A stretch of 64,000 nt of DNA from Allobosea sp. Root483D1 (GCF_001429505.1 NZ_LMJW01000018.1:148002-212001), one strand, 5' to 3'; counted from the stretch's first letter, positions 1-8,378 are shown. The notes: generated by a model not told the origin, from the sequence alone. Program-made: numbers and translations.

Positions 1-1125
1 GCGCTGGCGAAGCTCGTCGTCGCTGCCGGCGTGCCGGCGGTGATCCATGTCTTCACCGACGGGCGCGATACGCCGCCGCGCTCGGCGGCCGGGTATGTCG
101 CTGCGCTGGAGGCCGCGCTGCCGCCTGAGGTCAAGGTCGCGACGGTCTGTGGCCGCTATTACGCGATGGATCGCGACAATCGCTGGGAGCGGGTCGAGCT
201 CGCCTGGAAGGCGCTGGCGCTCGGCGAGGGCGAGCGGATGCCGACCGCGGGCTCGGCGATCGAAGCGGCCTATGCTGCCAATGTCAGCGACGAGTTCATC
301 AAGCCGGCGGCGATCGGCGACTACAGCGGCATGGCCGATGGCGACGGGCTGCTCAGCTTCAATTTCCGCGCCGATCGCATCCGCGAAATCCTGGCGCCGC
401 TGCTCTTCGCCGAATTCAGCGGCTTTCCGCGCCCGCGCATGCCGAAGCTCGTCGGCGCGGTCGGGATGACCTCCTACAGCTCGCAGCTCGATCCGATCAT
501 GCCGGCGCTGTTCGCGCCGCAGAGCCTCGCCAACGGGCTCGGCGAGACCGTGTCGAACGCCGGCTTGAAGCAGCTCCGCTTCGCCGAGACCGAGAAGTAT
601 CCGCACGTCACCTATTTCTTCAACGGCGGACGCGAGGAGCCTTTCGAAGGCGAGGAGCGCAGCATGACGCCCTCGCCGAAGGTCGCGACCTATGATCTCC
701 AGCCGGAGATGTCGGCGCCGGAGCTGACCGCGAAGGTCGTCGCTGCCGTCGAGAGCGGGCAACACGATCTCTTCGTGCTGAACTTCGCCAACCCCGACAT
801 GGTCGGCCATACCGGCGTGCTCTCGGCGGCGATCAAGGCGGTCGAGACGATCGATACGAGCCTCGGTCAGATCGCCGACGCCATCCTTGCCAAGGGCGGG
901 GCGCTGCTGGTCACCGCCGATCACGGCAATGCCGAGCTGATGGTCGATCCCGTCACCGGCAATCCGCATACGGCACACACCACCTTTCCCGTGCCAGCGA
1001 TGCTGATCGGCGGGCAGGCGACAGGCCTGGCCGAAGGGCGCCTGGCCGATGTCGCGCCGACGCTGCTTGCGCTGCTCGGGCTGGCGCAGCCGGCCGAGAT
1101 GACCGGCCGGTCGCTGCTGCGCTGA
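1..1125 (+). CDS. gpmI: 2,3-bisphosphoglycerate-independent phosphoglycerate mutase, 5'-truncated by window edge
   Basis: Cofactor-independent phosphoglycerate mutase interconverts 3- and 2-phosphoglycerate in the cytosol (glycolysis and gluconeogenesis), using two Mn ions and a phosphoserine. The reading frame is open from base 1, and 374 residues are visible of a family usually about 510 long, so the N-terminus with the catalytic Ser lies outside. Visible family motifs are VFTDGRDTPP near the left edge, FNFRADRIREI, PDMVGHTG, and the metal-binding TADHGNAE near the C-terminus. The gene ends in TGA, followed by a short gap before a small hypothetical gene on the same strand. Nothing looks degraded. 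Assignment is firm; only the start is unseen. Confidence 0.96.
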   Translation, partial: ALAKLVVAAGVPAVIHVFTDGRDTPPRSAAGYVAALEAALPPEVKVATVCGRYYAMDRDNRWERVELAWKALALGEGERMPTAGSAIEAAYAANVSDEFIKPAAIGDYSGMADGDGLLSFNFRADRIREILAPLLFAEFSGFPRPRMPKLVGAVGMTSYSSQLDPIMPALFAPQSLANGLGETVSNAGLKQLRFAETEKYPHVTYFFNGGREEPFEGEERSMTPSPKVATYDLQPEMSAPELTAKVVAAVESGQHDLFVLNFANPDMVGHTGVLSAAIKAVETIDTSLGQIADAILAKGGALLVTADHGNAELMVDPVTGNPHTAHTTFPVPAMLIGGQATGLAEGRLADVAPTLLALLGLAQPAEMTGRSLLR

Positions 1126-1196
1126 AGGCGGTTATCTGCTGCGGAGTTGGAACCGCCAGCATGACCGTCGGGTTGTTCGGCAGGGAGGACTGCCCA

Positions 1197-1412
1197 ATGC
1201 CGAACAAACACACCAACCGCTTGACCGATACGCCCGCCGCCTTCGTGACTGCTTCGCGCCCCGGTCAATCCGGGGCGCCTGAGCAGCGGCGGGCCGGGCC
1301 GAATCCACGCTCTGCCCACCCGACCGGGCCGCATGCCCCCTATGAGCCGGATGATCCCGAGGGCCTGGCCGCGGGCAAGCATGAGCGCAGCCAATCGAAG
1401 GACGGGCACTGA
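1197..1412 (+). CDS. small proline- and charge-rich hypothetical protein (71 aa)
   Basis: I do not recognise this protein. The ATG at 1197 is preceded by a strong Shine-Dalgarno (AGGGAGGA, 1182-1189, spacer 7), better than the in-frame ATG at 1161, and this is the main reason to call it real. The product begins MPNKHTNRLTD, is rich in Pro, Arg, Ser and Gly, and ends in a charged tail (KHERSQSKDGH). It has no signal peptide, membrane segment or Cys, and looks disordered. The stop codon lies inside the 12-base palindrome CTGACGCGTCAG. It is either a genuine small basic protein or a chance ORF in GC-rich DNA. Confidence 0.42.
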   Translation: MPNKHTNRLTDTPAAFVTASRPGQSGAPEQRRAGPNPRSAHPTGPHAPYEPDDPEGLAAGKHERSQSKDGH

Positions 1413-1420
1413 CGCGTCAG

Positions 1421-1752
1421 GCTCGCGGAAGGCGCTTCCCGGATATTGGCGGCCCTTTGTCCGCTTCAACCCCGCTGTGACTGTAAATCGGCAGAATGTC
1501 TCGCGAGATAACCTGTTTTCGGCGTCGCTCAATTCGGTCAAAACACTGACCCGGGGTATAGCTTCTCATCATTTAAACAAGCGTTAGGTTGAATAATGAG
1601 TCGATGTCTATCGCTTTTCGGATTGAAGCGGATAAGTTGTCGTCTTGATCTGTCACGCAAGGGAAAGTAGTGACGCGGCGATGGCCCTGCAGGGGGCTGT
1701 GCGTTCGACCGGGTTTTGGTCTTCGTGGATGCCAAGGGCGAGCGGACCAGGG
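1421..1752. other. intergenic region upstream of the TetR gene
   Basis: About 330 bases hold no convincing gene. The stretch from about 1480 to 1660 is more AT-rich than its surroundings (ATTTAAACAAGCGTTAGG around 1570), as expected for a promoter region of the TetR gene. I could not assign a clear -35/-10 pair or a symmetric operator. The TetR frame stays open back to 1645, so part of this could be coding if an earlier start is used. Confidence 0.35.
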
Positions 1753-2382
1753 ATGAAAGCGCGCGATGCGAGACGGCCGGCGAGCGCCGGAGTTGTGGAG
1801 AGAGAAAAGCCTGGTTCGGTCAGACGCGAGATTCTCGACGCCGCAGCCGACATCATCGTGCGTCAGGGCTACGATGCCTGCACCATGCGGGCGGTGGCGG
1901 CGCTGGTCGATATGAAGGCGGGCAGCCTCTACTACCACTTCAAGTCGAAGGACGAGATCGTCGAGCAGATCCTGAACCAGGGGATCGAGACGCTCTATAG
2001 CCGCGTGGCGGAGGCCATCCGCGGTATGCCGAGGGAGGCTCCGTTCGCGCGGAGGCTTTCGGCGGCCGTCGAGGTCCACGTCACCAGCCTGGTCGGCAAG
2101 GACCAGAGGTACATGCACGTCTACGAGCATCTGCCGCTGGTGATCCGGCGACGCAGCCGCAAGATGCGTGAGAAATACTCCCAGCTTTGGCATGACCTGT
2201 TCGCCGAGGGTGTCGCCAGCGGAGAGGCGGCGCACGGGCACGATCTGAGCCTGCTGGTGCCGTATTTCCTCGGCGGGTTGAACCGGGTGCCCGAGTGGAG
2301 CCGTGCCAGCGGCGCCAGCAGCGAGCAGATCGCCGGGCTCGCCGTCGCGACGCTGCTCGACGGAATCGCAGCGAAGCGGTAG
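1753..2382 (+). CDS. TetR/AcrR family transcriptional regulator
   Basis: This is a 209-residue one-component DNA-binding regulator. The N-terminal TetR helix-turn-helix is clear: REILDAAADIIVRQGYD, then TMRAVAALVDMKAGSLYYHF and KSKDEIVEQIL (about residues 20-66). The remaining helical part is the variable ligand-binding and dimerisation domain, so the ligand cannot be named. The ATG at 1753 gives a typical TetR length; the frame is open upstream to 1645 with other ATGs at 1681 and 1729. A GNAT acetyltransferase gene follows after 22 bases on the same strand and is probably co-transcribed. Autoregulation is usual for the family, but I did not find a convincing operator. Confidence 0.88.
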   Translation: MKARDARRPASAGVVEREKPGSVRREILDAAADIIVRQGYDACTMRAVAALVDMKAGSLYYHFKSKDEIVEQILNQGIETLYSRVAEAIRGMPREAPFARRLSAAVEVHVTSLVGKDQRYMHVYEHLPLVIRRRSRKMREKYSQLWHDLFAEGVASGEAAHGHDLSLLVPYFLGGLNRVPEWSRASGASSEQIAGLAVATLLDGIAAKR

Positions 2383-2404
2383 CAGGTGGCGTGAGGCCGC
2401 GACG

Positions 2405-3055
2405 ATGCGGCCGCTCGTTGCCGCCAGCCTTGTGGAAGCCATGTCCGGGACCTTCGCTATCAGCCTGAACGGCACCACCGACCTGCCGGCCGGCAAGATC
2501 GCCGCGGTCGTGACCTCGCTCGAAATGGTCGCGCCGCCGCCCCGCCGGGCCGATCCGCCGGGCGTCGAGGGCTTCGCGCTGGAAGAGATCGGCCGTGCGG
2601 ACGTGGCGCGCTATCTTGCGGTCTATCGCCTGCTCGGCGAGCGCTGGATGTGGTTCAGCCGGCTGGTCAAGCCGGTCGAGGAATTGCAGGCGATTCTCTC
2701 CGACCCCGCCGTCGAGTTCTTCGCGGTCCGTTTCGCAGGACGCGATGTCGGCCTGCTCGAGCTGGATTTCAGGGAGCCGAACGAGGGCGAGCTCGCCTTT
2801 TTCGGCCTGGACGAGAGCGTCGTCGGCAAGGGCGCCGGGCGCTGGCTGATGAATCGGGCGCTGGAGCGCGCCTGGTCGCGCCCGATCGGCCGCTTCTGGG
2901 TGCATACCTGCACGCTCGACCATCAGGGTGCGGTCGAGTTCTACCAGCGTTCGGGCTTCACGGCGTTCAAGCGCGGGGTCGAGGTGGCCGACGATCCGCG
3001 CCTCGGCGGGGCGATGCCACACCGCGCCGTCCCGCATCATCCGGTAATCGAATAA
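2405..3055 (+). CDS. GNAT family N-acetyltransferase
   Basis: Acetyl-CoA-dependent N-acetyltransferase fold of about 216 residues; substrate unknown. The acetyl-CoA binding segment (motif A) is recognisable as LDESVVGKGAGRWLMNRALE, preceded by a strand with ELAFFGL, and followed by a motif-B-like HQGAVEFYQRSGF that is typical of the family. The N-terminal about 60 residues are poorly conserved, so the start is uncertain: ATG 2405 is chosen for its distance from the TetR stop, and ATG 2441 is an equally plausible alternative. It lies directly downstream of the TetR gene and is probably in its operon. Confidence 0.82.
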   Translation: MRPLVAASLVEAMSGTFAISLNGTTDLPAGKIAAVVTSLEMVAPPPRRADPPGVEGFALEEIGRADVARYLAVYRLLGERWMWFSRLVKPVEELQAILSDPAVEFFAVRFAGRDVGLLELDFREPNEGELAFFGLDESVVGKGAGRWLMNRALERAWSRPIGRFWVHTCTLDHQGAVEFYQRSGFTAFKRGVEVADDPRLGGAMPHRAVPHHPVIE

Positions 3056-3078
3056 GGCCTGACTTATATCAGTGCCAG

Positions 3079-3094
3079 TGACGCTAACGCGTCA
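3079..3094 (+). terminator. short TGACGC/GCGTCA hairpin after the GNAT gene
   Basis: Inverted repeat TGACGC-TAAC-GCGTCA, 24 bases after the GNAT stop codon, with no T-tract. It could be a weak terminator or mRNA-end stabiliser. The same arms recur at 1409-1420 and 26561-26581, each time at a gene end. Confidence 0.35.
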
Positions 3095-3135
3095 GGCCGC
3101 TGATCCAACGCGGATTTATCAAATCTGGCCAAAGG

Positions 3136-3188
3136 CTTGATATTCCGCATGCGGAATATCAAGAGGCATTTTCAATGCCTCTTGATAT
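3136..3188. repeat. two overlapping, mutually exclusive stem-loops at the 3' end of fliJ
   Basis: A perfect 28-base palindrome occupies 3136-3163 (half-site CTTGATATTCCGCA). The sequence then folds a second way: 3156-3170 pairs with 3174-3188 (arm core CAAGAGGCATT) around a three-base loop, TTC. The two structures share bases 3156-3163 (ATATCAAG), so only one can form at a time in RNA. The second reaches the fliJ stop codon. No T-tract follows in either direction. Confidence 0.6.
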
Positions 3189-3592
3189 CAGGCGCGCGAG
3201 CGCAGGCCGATCGAGTCCATCATCGCCTGGTCGCGGGCGGCCTCGGCGGCGCGTTCGGTGGCGCGCTCACGGTCGTCGAGGATCTCGACCTTCTTCATGT
3301 CCTCGAAGGCCTCCTGCAACTCGCCTTTCGCCTCGTCGAGCTGGCCCTGCAGATTGTCGGCGGACTGGCGCAGATTGTCGCGACGGCCGAGCGCCGCCTT
3401 GGCATAGGTCGGATAGGCGAAATGGGCCGGGTCGGAAATGCCGGCGCGCGCCTCTTCGTTATGGATCTCGCGATCGAGATCTCCAGCCATCCGGTTGAAT
3501 TCCGCGATCATCATCTCAATCTGGCTCACCCGGCGGCGCTTCTCGTCCACCTGGAAGCGTTTGAGACGCAAAAGGGTCTCTCGCGACTTCAT
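3188..3592 (-). CDS. fliJ: flagellar export protein FliJ
   Basis: A 134-residue, almost wholly helical protein matching the short, charged, coiled-coil FliJ family, the general chaperone and central stalk of the flagellar type III export ATPase. It begins MKSRETLLRLKRFQVDEKRR, typical of alphaproteobacterial FliJ, and is followed by heptad-like segments such as EMMIAEFNRMAGDLDREI and QLDEAKGELQEAFEDMKK. FliJ inserts into the FliI hexamer, so the usual partner gene is adjacent. Here fliI lies 2.2 kb away on the same strand, with two opposite-strand genes in between. The stop codon overlaps the stem-loop region 3136-3188. The antisense frame over it (3137-3610) is a shadow. Confidence 0.9.
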   Translation of the reverse strand: MKSRETLLRLKRFQVDEKRRRVSQIEMMIAEFNRMAGDLDREIHNEEARAGISDPAHFAYPTYAKAALGRRDNLRQSADNLQGQLDEAKGELQEAFEDMKKVEILDDRERATERAAEAARDQAMMDSIGLRSRA

Positions 3593-3919
3593 GTCGTGCC
3601 CAACTCCTGATTACGCATCGAGCCCGTTCCGGTCTGCTTTCATCGCAAGCCGACCATAAAACGGTCTCCAACTTTAGTTCAGAGACGGATTCGCCGATCG
3701 GGTTGGTTCAACCTGACCGGATCCGACTCTGGTGGCGCGCCGACCCCTCGGCTTGCCACCGGAACACTTCCGCGAGACGAAAATCACAATGGCGCAAGGA
3801 GGTTGATCGTTCCTTACCAGGATCGCTCGCTTTCGATGCATGCAACGGGTGCGTCCCGGGCTCTCCCGGTCGGGCACAGCTCGCGCTAGCTTGGGGCGAA
3901 TCAATAATAAGGGGCGTGC
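3593..3919. other. divergent intergenic region between fliJ and the MFS gene
   Basis: These 327 bases must carry the fliJ promoter (leftward) and the MFS promoter (rightward). It is locally less GC-rich around 3640-3690. I see no sigma-54 GG/GC element, no clear CtrA box and no coding potential on either strand beyond shadow frames. Just before the MFS start is a good ribosome binding site (AAGGGG, 3909-3914). Confidence 0.4.
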
Positions 3920-5146
3920 GTGCCAGCGCGCCGGACAGAATCCTTGCCCGTCTCGCGCCGTCTCCCCGAATACAGCCTGCTGCTGAGCGGGCTCGCCCTG
4001 ACGCGGATCATCGGCTGGGGCTCGATTTATTATTCGCCCTCGGTTCTGGCGCGCTATCTCGAACGCGACATCGGGCTCGGCCCGATCGTGGTCTTCGGCG
4101 GGATCACGATCCTGCTGGTGATCGGAGCGGCGATCGCTCCTCTGCTCGGGCGCCACCTCGACCGGCGCGGCACGCGCCATGCGATGGTGCTGGGCGCGGT
4201 GATCTCGGCGCTGGGGCTGGCACTGCTGGCGCTGGCGCAGGGGCCGGTCAGCTATCTTGCGACCTGGTTCGTGATCGGCATCGGCCATGCGATGCAGCTC
4301 GCCAACACCGGCAACGTCACGGTGGCGCAGCTGATGGGCGAGCGCACCCGCCGGGTGATCGGACTGATGATGCTGGTGACGGGTCTTGCCTCCAGCGTGT
4401 TCTGGCCGCTGACAGCCTGGCTCAGCGCCGATTATGGCTGGCGCGCCTGCCTGATGGTCTTCGCGGCGATCCAGCTCGTGATCGTGCTGCCGATCCATCT
4501 CGCCATCCCGGCCTATCGCGCCAAGCCGTTGGCCGAACCCGGCCCGTCGGCCATGCCGGCCGAGGAGCAGGGCAGGGTGCCGCCCGGCGAGCGGCGGGCG
4601 ATATTCTGGCTGCTGGCGTTGAGCTTCTCGGCGAGTGGCCTCGTCTCCTGGGGGCTGCCGCTGCACATCATCGGACTGATGCAAGGGGCGGGCATCGCCG
4701 GTGTGAGCGCGGTTGCGATCGCTTCGCTGAGCGGCCCGGCGACCCTGGTGGCGCGAGCGGTCGATGCGGTTGCGGGCGAGCGTCTTCCGGTCGAGCGTGT
4801 GGCCTTGGCCGGACTCGCGCTCGGACCGGCGTCCTGCCTGCTGATGGCGCTTGCGCCAGGGTCGAGCGCTATCGCGATCGCCTTCGTCATGCTGTTCAGC
4901 GCGGCCATGGGCGTGATCGCGGTCGCGCGCGCGACCCTGCCGCTGGCGCTGTTCGGCCGCCACGGCTTCGGCGCGATGCTCGGCCGCCTGACCGTGCCGC
5001 AGAACCTGACCTTCGCGGCGGCGCCGTTGCTCTTTGCATTGATGGTTGAGCGGCTGGGCGCATCGGGCACGCTGGTGGTGTCGGCGGTGATCCAGAGCAT
5101 GGCCCTGCTCGCCATGATCGTGCTGGTGCGGCGACTGCGCACCTGA
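3920..5146 (+). CDS. major facilitator superfamily (MFS) transporter
   Basis: A 408-residue inner-membrane secondary transporter with about 12 hydrophobic segments. The loop between helices 2 and 3 carries the MFS signature as LLGRHLDRRGTRHAMVLGA (near residue 75), and the N-terminus has the conserved TRIIGWGSIYYSPSVL. The GTG start at 3920 is supported by AAGGGG five bases upstream. The substrate is unknown. It sits between fliJ and fliI but on the opposite strand, so it is unlikely to belong to the flagellar operon. A thioredoxin-like gene follows 113 bases downstream. Confidence 0.88.
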   Translation: MPARRTESLPVSRRLPEYSLLLSGLALTRIIGWGSIYYSPSVLARYLERDIGLGPIVVFGGITILLVIGAAIAPLLGRHLDRRGTRHAMVLGAVISALGLALLALAQGPVSYLATWFVIGIGHAMQLANTGNVTVAQLMGERTRRVIGLMMLVTGLASSVFWPLTAWLSADYGWRACLMVFAAIQLVIVLPIHLAIPAYRAKPLAEPGPSAMPAEEQGRVPPGERRAIFWLLALSFSASGLVSWGLPLHIIGLMQGAGIAGVSAVAIASLSGPATLVARAVDAVAGERLPVERVALAGLALGPASCLLMALAPGSSAIAIAFVMLFSAAMGVIAVARATLPLALFGRHGFGAMLGRLTVPQNLTFAAAPLLFALMVERLGASGTLVVSAVIQSMALLAMIVLVRRLRT

Positions 5147-5259
5147 TCTCGTCTCGGAAACGACAAGGTCGGCTGCGCCACTGACGCGATCGTGCATAGG
5201 GCTGCGACCCGGGCCGACCTATCACGCCGCCGTCCCGATGAAAGCGAGCCCAAGAGCTG

Positions 5260-5838
5260 ATGCCGTCCTGTTCAATGACCCGCCGCCTCGCCTTGCAGGC
5301 CTCGCTCGGACTGCTCGCAGCACCGGCGGTGGCGGAGGCGCGGCTGCCGCAGTTCCGGACGGCGCGCTACCAGTTCATCGAATTCGATCCGGTCGAGCCG
5401 ATGGCGCCGCTCGCCCTGCAGGGACTGGACGGCAAGCCAGCCATCGCCAAGCCGGTGCCGGGCAAGGTCTGCCTCATCTATCTCTGGGCGACATGGTGCC
5501 CGGTCTGCCGAATCACCTTGCCGCGCTTCGAGCGCCAACTCGCGGACTTCCGGGCCCGGGACGTCGAGATCGCGTCGATCAGCACCGACGAGCGCGATCT
5601 CGCGCATGTCAGGGCCTATCTCGGGCGCCTCGGGGTCAAGCGCTTGCCGGCCTTCTACGACCGAGGCGGGAAGGCCCTGGCGGCTGCAGGGACCGGGCAG
5701 CCGCTGTCGGCTGCAGAGGGGCTGCCCGTGATCTACGTCACTGACCGGCGTGGCGGCGTGCGCGGCTATATGCTCGGCGAGGCGGACTGGGCGTCGCCGC
5801 AGGCGACAGCGCTGCTCGATCATGTCGGGCGGCTGTGA
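5260..5838 (+). CDS. exported TlpA-like thioredoxin-fold protein
   Basis: A 192-residue protein with an N-terminal signal (MTRRLALQASLGLLAAPAVA), followed by a thioredoxin domain with the redox motif WATWCPVCRITLP around residue 80 and a cis-Pro segment GLPVIYVTDRRG near residue 155. This is the TlpA/ResE/CcmG class of periplasmic disulfide reductases used in cytochrome c or copper-site maturation, or general thiol control; the specific client cannot be told. The start may be ATG 5260 or ATG 5275, and the latter places the Arg-Arg pair directly in a Tat-like n-region. It is convergent with fliI, three bases apart. Confidence 0.85.
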   Translation: MPSCSMTRRLALQASLGLLAAPAVAEARLPQFRTARYQFIEFDPVEPMAPLALQGLDGKPAIAKPVPGKVCLIYLWATWCPVCRITLPRFERQLADFRARDVEIASISTDERDLAHVRAYLGRLGVKRLPAFYDRGGKALAAAGTGQPLSAAEGLPVIYVTDRRGGVRGYMLGEADWASPQATALLDHVGRL

Positions 5839-5841
5839 GGC

Positions 5842-7182
5842 TCACATCCCCATGATTCGGGCGAGCCGGGAATAGCCGTCGGCGAGGCCGGTCGCCTCGT
5901 CCTTGGCCTGCTTCAGGAAGGCTTCGAGCTCCGGATTGAGCCGGATCGCCTCGTCGACCTCGGCTGAGGCACCCTGGCGATAGGCGCCGAGCCGAATCAG
6001 TTCCTCCATGTCGGCATAGGTCGCGAGCGAGGCGCGGGCCTTTTGCACCACCGGATAATAAAGCGGGTCGCAGGAGCGCGGCATGGTGCGCGACACCGAT
6101 TTGAGGATATTGACCGCCGGATAGCGGCCGCGCTCGGCGATGGAACGCTCCATGACGATATGGCCGTCGAGAATGCCACGCACCGCGTCGGCGACCGGCT
6201 CATCATGGTCGCCGCCGTCGACCAGCACGGTGAAGAGGCCGGTGATCGCGCCGTCGCCGGTCCCCGGGCCAGCGCGTTCGAGCAGGCGCGGCAATTCGGC
6301 GAAGACGGTCGGAGTATACCCTTTGGTCGTAGGCGGTTCGCCGGCGGCAAGGCCGATCTCGCGCATCGCCATGGCGAATCGCGTGACCGAATCCATCAGG
6401 CACATCACCTGCAGGCCCTGGTCGCGGAAGAATTCGGCCAGGCTCAGCGTGGTCAGCGCCGCCTGCTTGCGCATCAGCGCCGGCTCGTCCGAAGTCGCGA
6501 CCACGACGATCGAGCGGGCGAGGCCGTCCGGCCCGAGATCGTCCTGCAGGAACTCCTGGACCTCGCGGCCGCGCTCGCCGACGAGGCCGATGATGTTGAC
6601 GTCCGCTCGCGCATAGCGCGCCAGCATCGACAAAAGCACCGATTTACCAACGCCGGAGCCGGCGAAGATGCCCATGCGCTGGCCAAGGCAGCAGGTCAGG
6701 AAGGTATTAAGGGCGCGCACGCCGAGATCGAGTGGCGGGCCGACGCGCCGGCGGGAATGGGCCGGGGGCGGGTCGTTGCGGAAGGGGATGGTGCGCTCGC
6801 CCTGCGGCAGCGGCGGGCCGCCGTCGACCGGGCGGCCGAGGGCGTCGACGACACGGCCGAGCCAGGCCATGGTCGGGCGCAGGCCCGCCACGGTGCGGTC
6901 GACATAAGCCGGGCAGCCGCGGCGGACGCCGTCGAGCCCGCCATAGGGCATGACCAGCGCCTTCTCGCCGGAAAAGCCGATGACCTCGCAGGGGACGCGG
7001 ATGCCGGGAGCGATCTCGATGCCGACCCGCCCGCCGAGGCTCATCGCCGCGATCGGGCCGGAGACTTCGACCAGCAGGCCGCGCACGGCGGTGACGCGGC
7101 CATAAACGGAGGTGGCCTCGAGCTCGCCGATGATCGTGGCGAGTGTGGATAACCGGTCCTGTCCGGGCGAAGCGCCGCTCAT
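5842..7182 (-). CDS. fliI: flagellum-specific export ATPase FliI
   Basis: A 446-residue F1-beta-like ATPase that energises the flagellar type III export gate at the cytoplasmic face. Walker A is [14 protein letters not shown] near residue 170, the Walker B region is [20 protein letters not shown], and the C-terminal part has the type III ATPase sequence [19 protein letters not shown]. Length matches the family. It is transcribed divergently from ctrA across a 342-base regulatory region. The usual downstream partner fliJ is not next; an opposite-strand TlpA gene begins the interruption. Confidence 0.96.
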   Translation of the reverse strand: MSGASPGQDRLSTLATIIGELEATSVYGRVTAVRGLLVEVSGPIAAMSLGGRVGIEIAPGIRVPCEVIGFSGEKALVMPYGGLDGVRRGCPAYVDRTVAGLRPTMAWLGRVVDALGRPVDGGPPLPQGERTIPFRNDPPPAHSRRRVGPPLDLGVRALNTFLTCCLGQRMGIFAGSGVGKSVLLSMLARYARADVNIIGLVGERGREVQEFLQDDLGPDGLARSIVVVATSDEPALMRKQAALTTLSLAEFFRDQGLQVMCLMDSVTRFAMAMREIGLAAGEPPTTKGYTPTVFAELPRLLERAGPGTGDGAITGLFTVLVDGGDHDEPVADAVRGILDGHIVMERSIAERGRYPAVNILKSVSRTMPRSCDPLYYPVVQKARASLATYADMEELIRLGAYRQGASAEVDEAIRLNPELEAFLKQAKDEATGLADGYSRLARIMGM

Positions 7183-7524
7183 CGTCCCTGCCGTTTACCT
7201 TCCATTAAGCGGAGTGATTAACACTACGTTTCGAAGCTGCGTCGTGGAACCGAACGATTTTCGCCCGTTTCCCCGATTCGAGCTTCCGCGAAAGGCGCTT
7301 TCGCGGCTGAAGTCCAAACGATCCGTGTCAAATTCGACTCACCTCGACAAGGATCGTCAATCTTCTGCCAAGAAGCGCTTGCGCCCGGGAATCAGGGTTT
7401 GTTAACCATTTCCCCGTAGCGTGTCGCGTGGCGTTTCATCAGGCAAGCGTTCGTCCCCAGGACTACGAGGGTCTTGGGTGGTTCAACGGGATCGCTGGCC
7501 TCGGGGCGAAATTGGGGACGTGAC
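7183..7524. promoter_or_regulatory. fliI-ctrA divergent control region with GANTC sites and CtrA-box-like sequences
   Basis: The 342 bases between the divergent fliI and ctrA starts carry three GANTC sites, the target of the cell-cycle methylase CcrM: GATTC at 7275-7279, GACTC at 7336-7340 and GAATC at 7389-7393. Two CtrA-like motifs are visible: TTTA-N7-TTAA at 7194-7208, close to fliI, and the half-site TTAACCAT at 7402-7409, upstream of ctrA. A further TTAA pair at 7205-7221 has N9 spacing, off consensus. A perfect 9-base stem (CCGCGAAAG) around GCG lies at 7286-7306. Methylation-dependent and CtrA autoregulated transcription of ctrA is known in Caulobacter; applying it here is inference. 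Confidence 0.65.
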
Positions 7525-8226
7525 ATGCGGGTTCTGCTGATCGAAGACGATAGCGCGACCGCTCAAAGCATCGAGCTGATGCTCAAGTCCGAGAGCTTCA
7601 ACGTCTATACGACCGATCTGGGCGAAGAGGGCGTCGATCTCGGCAAGCTCTACGACTACGACATCATCCTGCTCGACCTGAACCTGCCGGACATGTCGGG
7701 CTACGAGGTGCTGCGCAGCCTGCGCGTCGCCAAGGTCAAGACGCCGATCCTGATTCTCTCCGGCCTCGCCGGCATCGAGGACAAGGTGAAGGGCCTCGGC
7801 TTCGGCGCCGACGACTACCTGACCAAGCCGTTCCACAAGGACGAGCTCGTCGCCCGCATCCACGCCATCGTGCGCCGCTCGAAGGGCCATGCCCAGTCGG
7901 TGATCACGACCGGCGACCTCGTCGTCAACCTCGACACCAAGACCGTCGAGGTCGATGCCCAGCGCGTGCATCTGACCGGCAAGGAATACCAGATGCTGGA
8001 GCTGCTCTCGCTGCGCAAGGGCACGACTCTGACCAAGGAAATGTTCCTGAACCACCTTTACGGCGGCATGGACGAGCCCGAGCTGAAGATCATCGACGTC
8101 TTCATCTGCAAGCTGCGCAAGAAGCTCGCCAACGCTTCGGATGGCAAGAACTACATCGAGACGGTCTGGGGCCGCGGCTATGTGCTGCGCGAGCCGACCG
8201 AGGTCGAGCAACGCATCCCGGCCTGA
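7525..8226 (+). CDS. ctrA: cell cycle response regulator CtrA
   Basis: Essential OmpR-class response regulator that controls replication, division and flagellar genes in alphaproteobacteria. The 233 residues comprise a receiver domain (acidic pocket EDD at 7-9, phospho-acceptor Asp51 in LLDLNLPDM, Lys in [11 protein letters not shown]) and a winged-helix DNA-binding domain beginning near residue 125, with [17 protein letters not shown] and the recognition region [11 protein letters not shown]. The start at 7525 gives the canonical [10 protein letters not shown]; the frame is open to 7474. The C-terminus lacks the paired Ala residues used for ClpXP recognition in Caulobacter and ends QRIPA. 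A rho-independent terminator follows. Confidence 0.98.
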   Translation: MRVLLIEDDSATAQSIELMLKSESFNVYTTDLGEEGVDLGKLYDYDIILLDLNLPDMSGYEVLRSLRVAKVKTPILILSGLAGIEDKVKGLGFGADDYLTKPFHKDELVARIHAIVRRSKGHAQSVITTGDLVVNLDTKTVEVDAQRVHLTGKEYQMLELLSLRKGTTLTKEMFLNHLYGGMDEPELKIIDVFICKLRKKLANASDGKNYIETVWGRGYVLREPTEVEQRIPA

Positions 8227-8306
8227 TCTGCGTCATCACGGCGTCATCATCGACGCCCAACAGTTAGATCGCCTGATCGTCGGATGTACACGACAGGTGA
8301 ACGGGG

Positions 8307-8330
8307 ACCCCGCCGCGAGGCGGGGTTTTT
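8307..8330 (+). terminator. rho-independent terminator of ctrA
   Basis: Eight-base stem ACCCCGCC, loop GCGA, arm GGCGGGGT, then a run of five Ts and more Ts after a G. It lies 80 bases after the ctrA stop and before the convergent cheR stop, so it probably serves ctrA. Confidence 0.9.
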
Positions 8331-8378
8331 GTTTGTCGGCGGGAACGAGCCTGGAGAATGTCGTCGGGCGCTGGCTGA

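Noticed and set aside
1409-1420. CTGACGCGTCAG as a terminator
   Set aside because: It is a loopless 12-base palindrome without T-tract, so it cannot form a good hairpin terminator on its own.
3137-3610. Long + frame opposite fliJ
   Set aside because: Exact antisense of a well-recognised FliJ; the translation has no family features and reflects the codon bias of the real strand.
3674-5197. 507-codon - frame over the MFS transporter
   Set aside because: His/Gln/Arg-rich low-complexity translation antisense to a clear membrane protein; a GC-rich shadow.
7205-7221. TTAA-N9-TTAA as a full CtrA box
   Set aside because: The spacing is nine, not the canonical seven; listed only as off-consensus beside the N7 site at 7194-7208.
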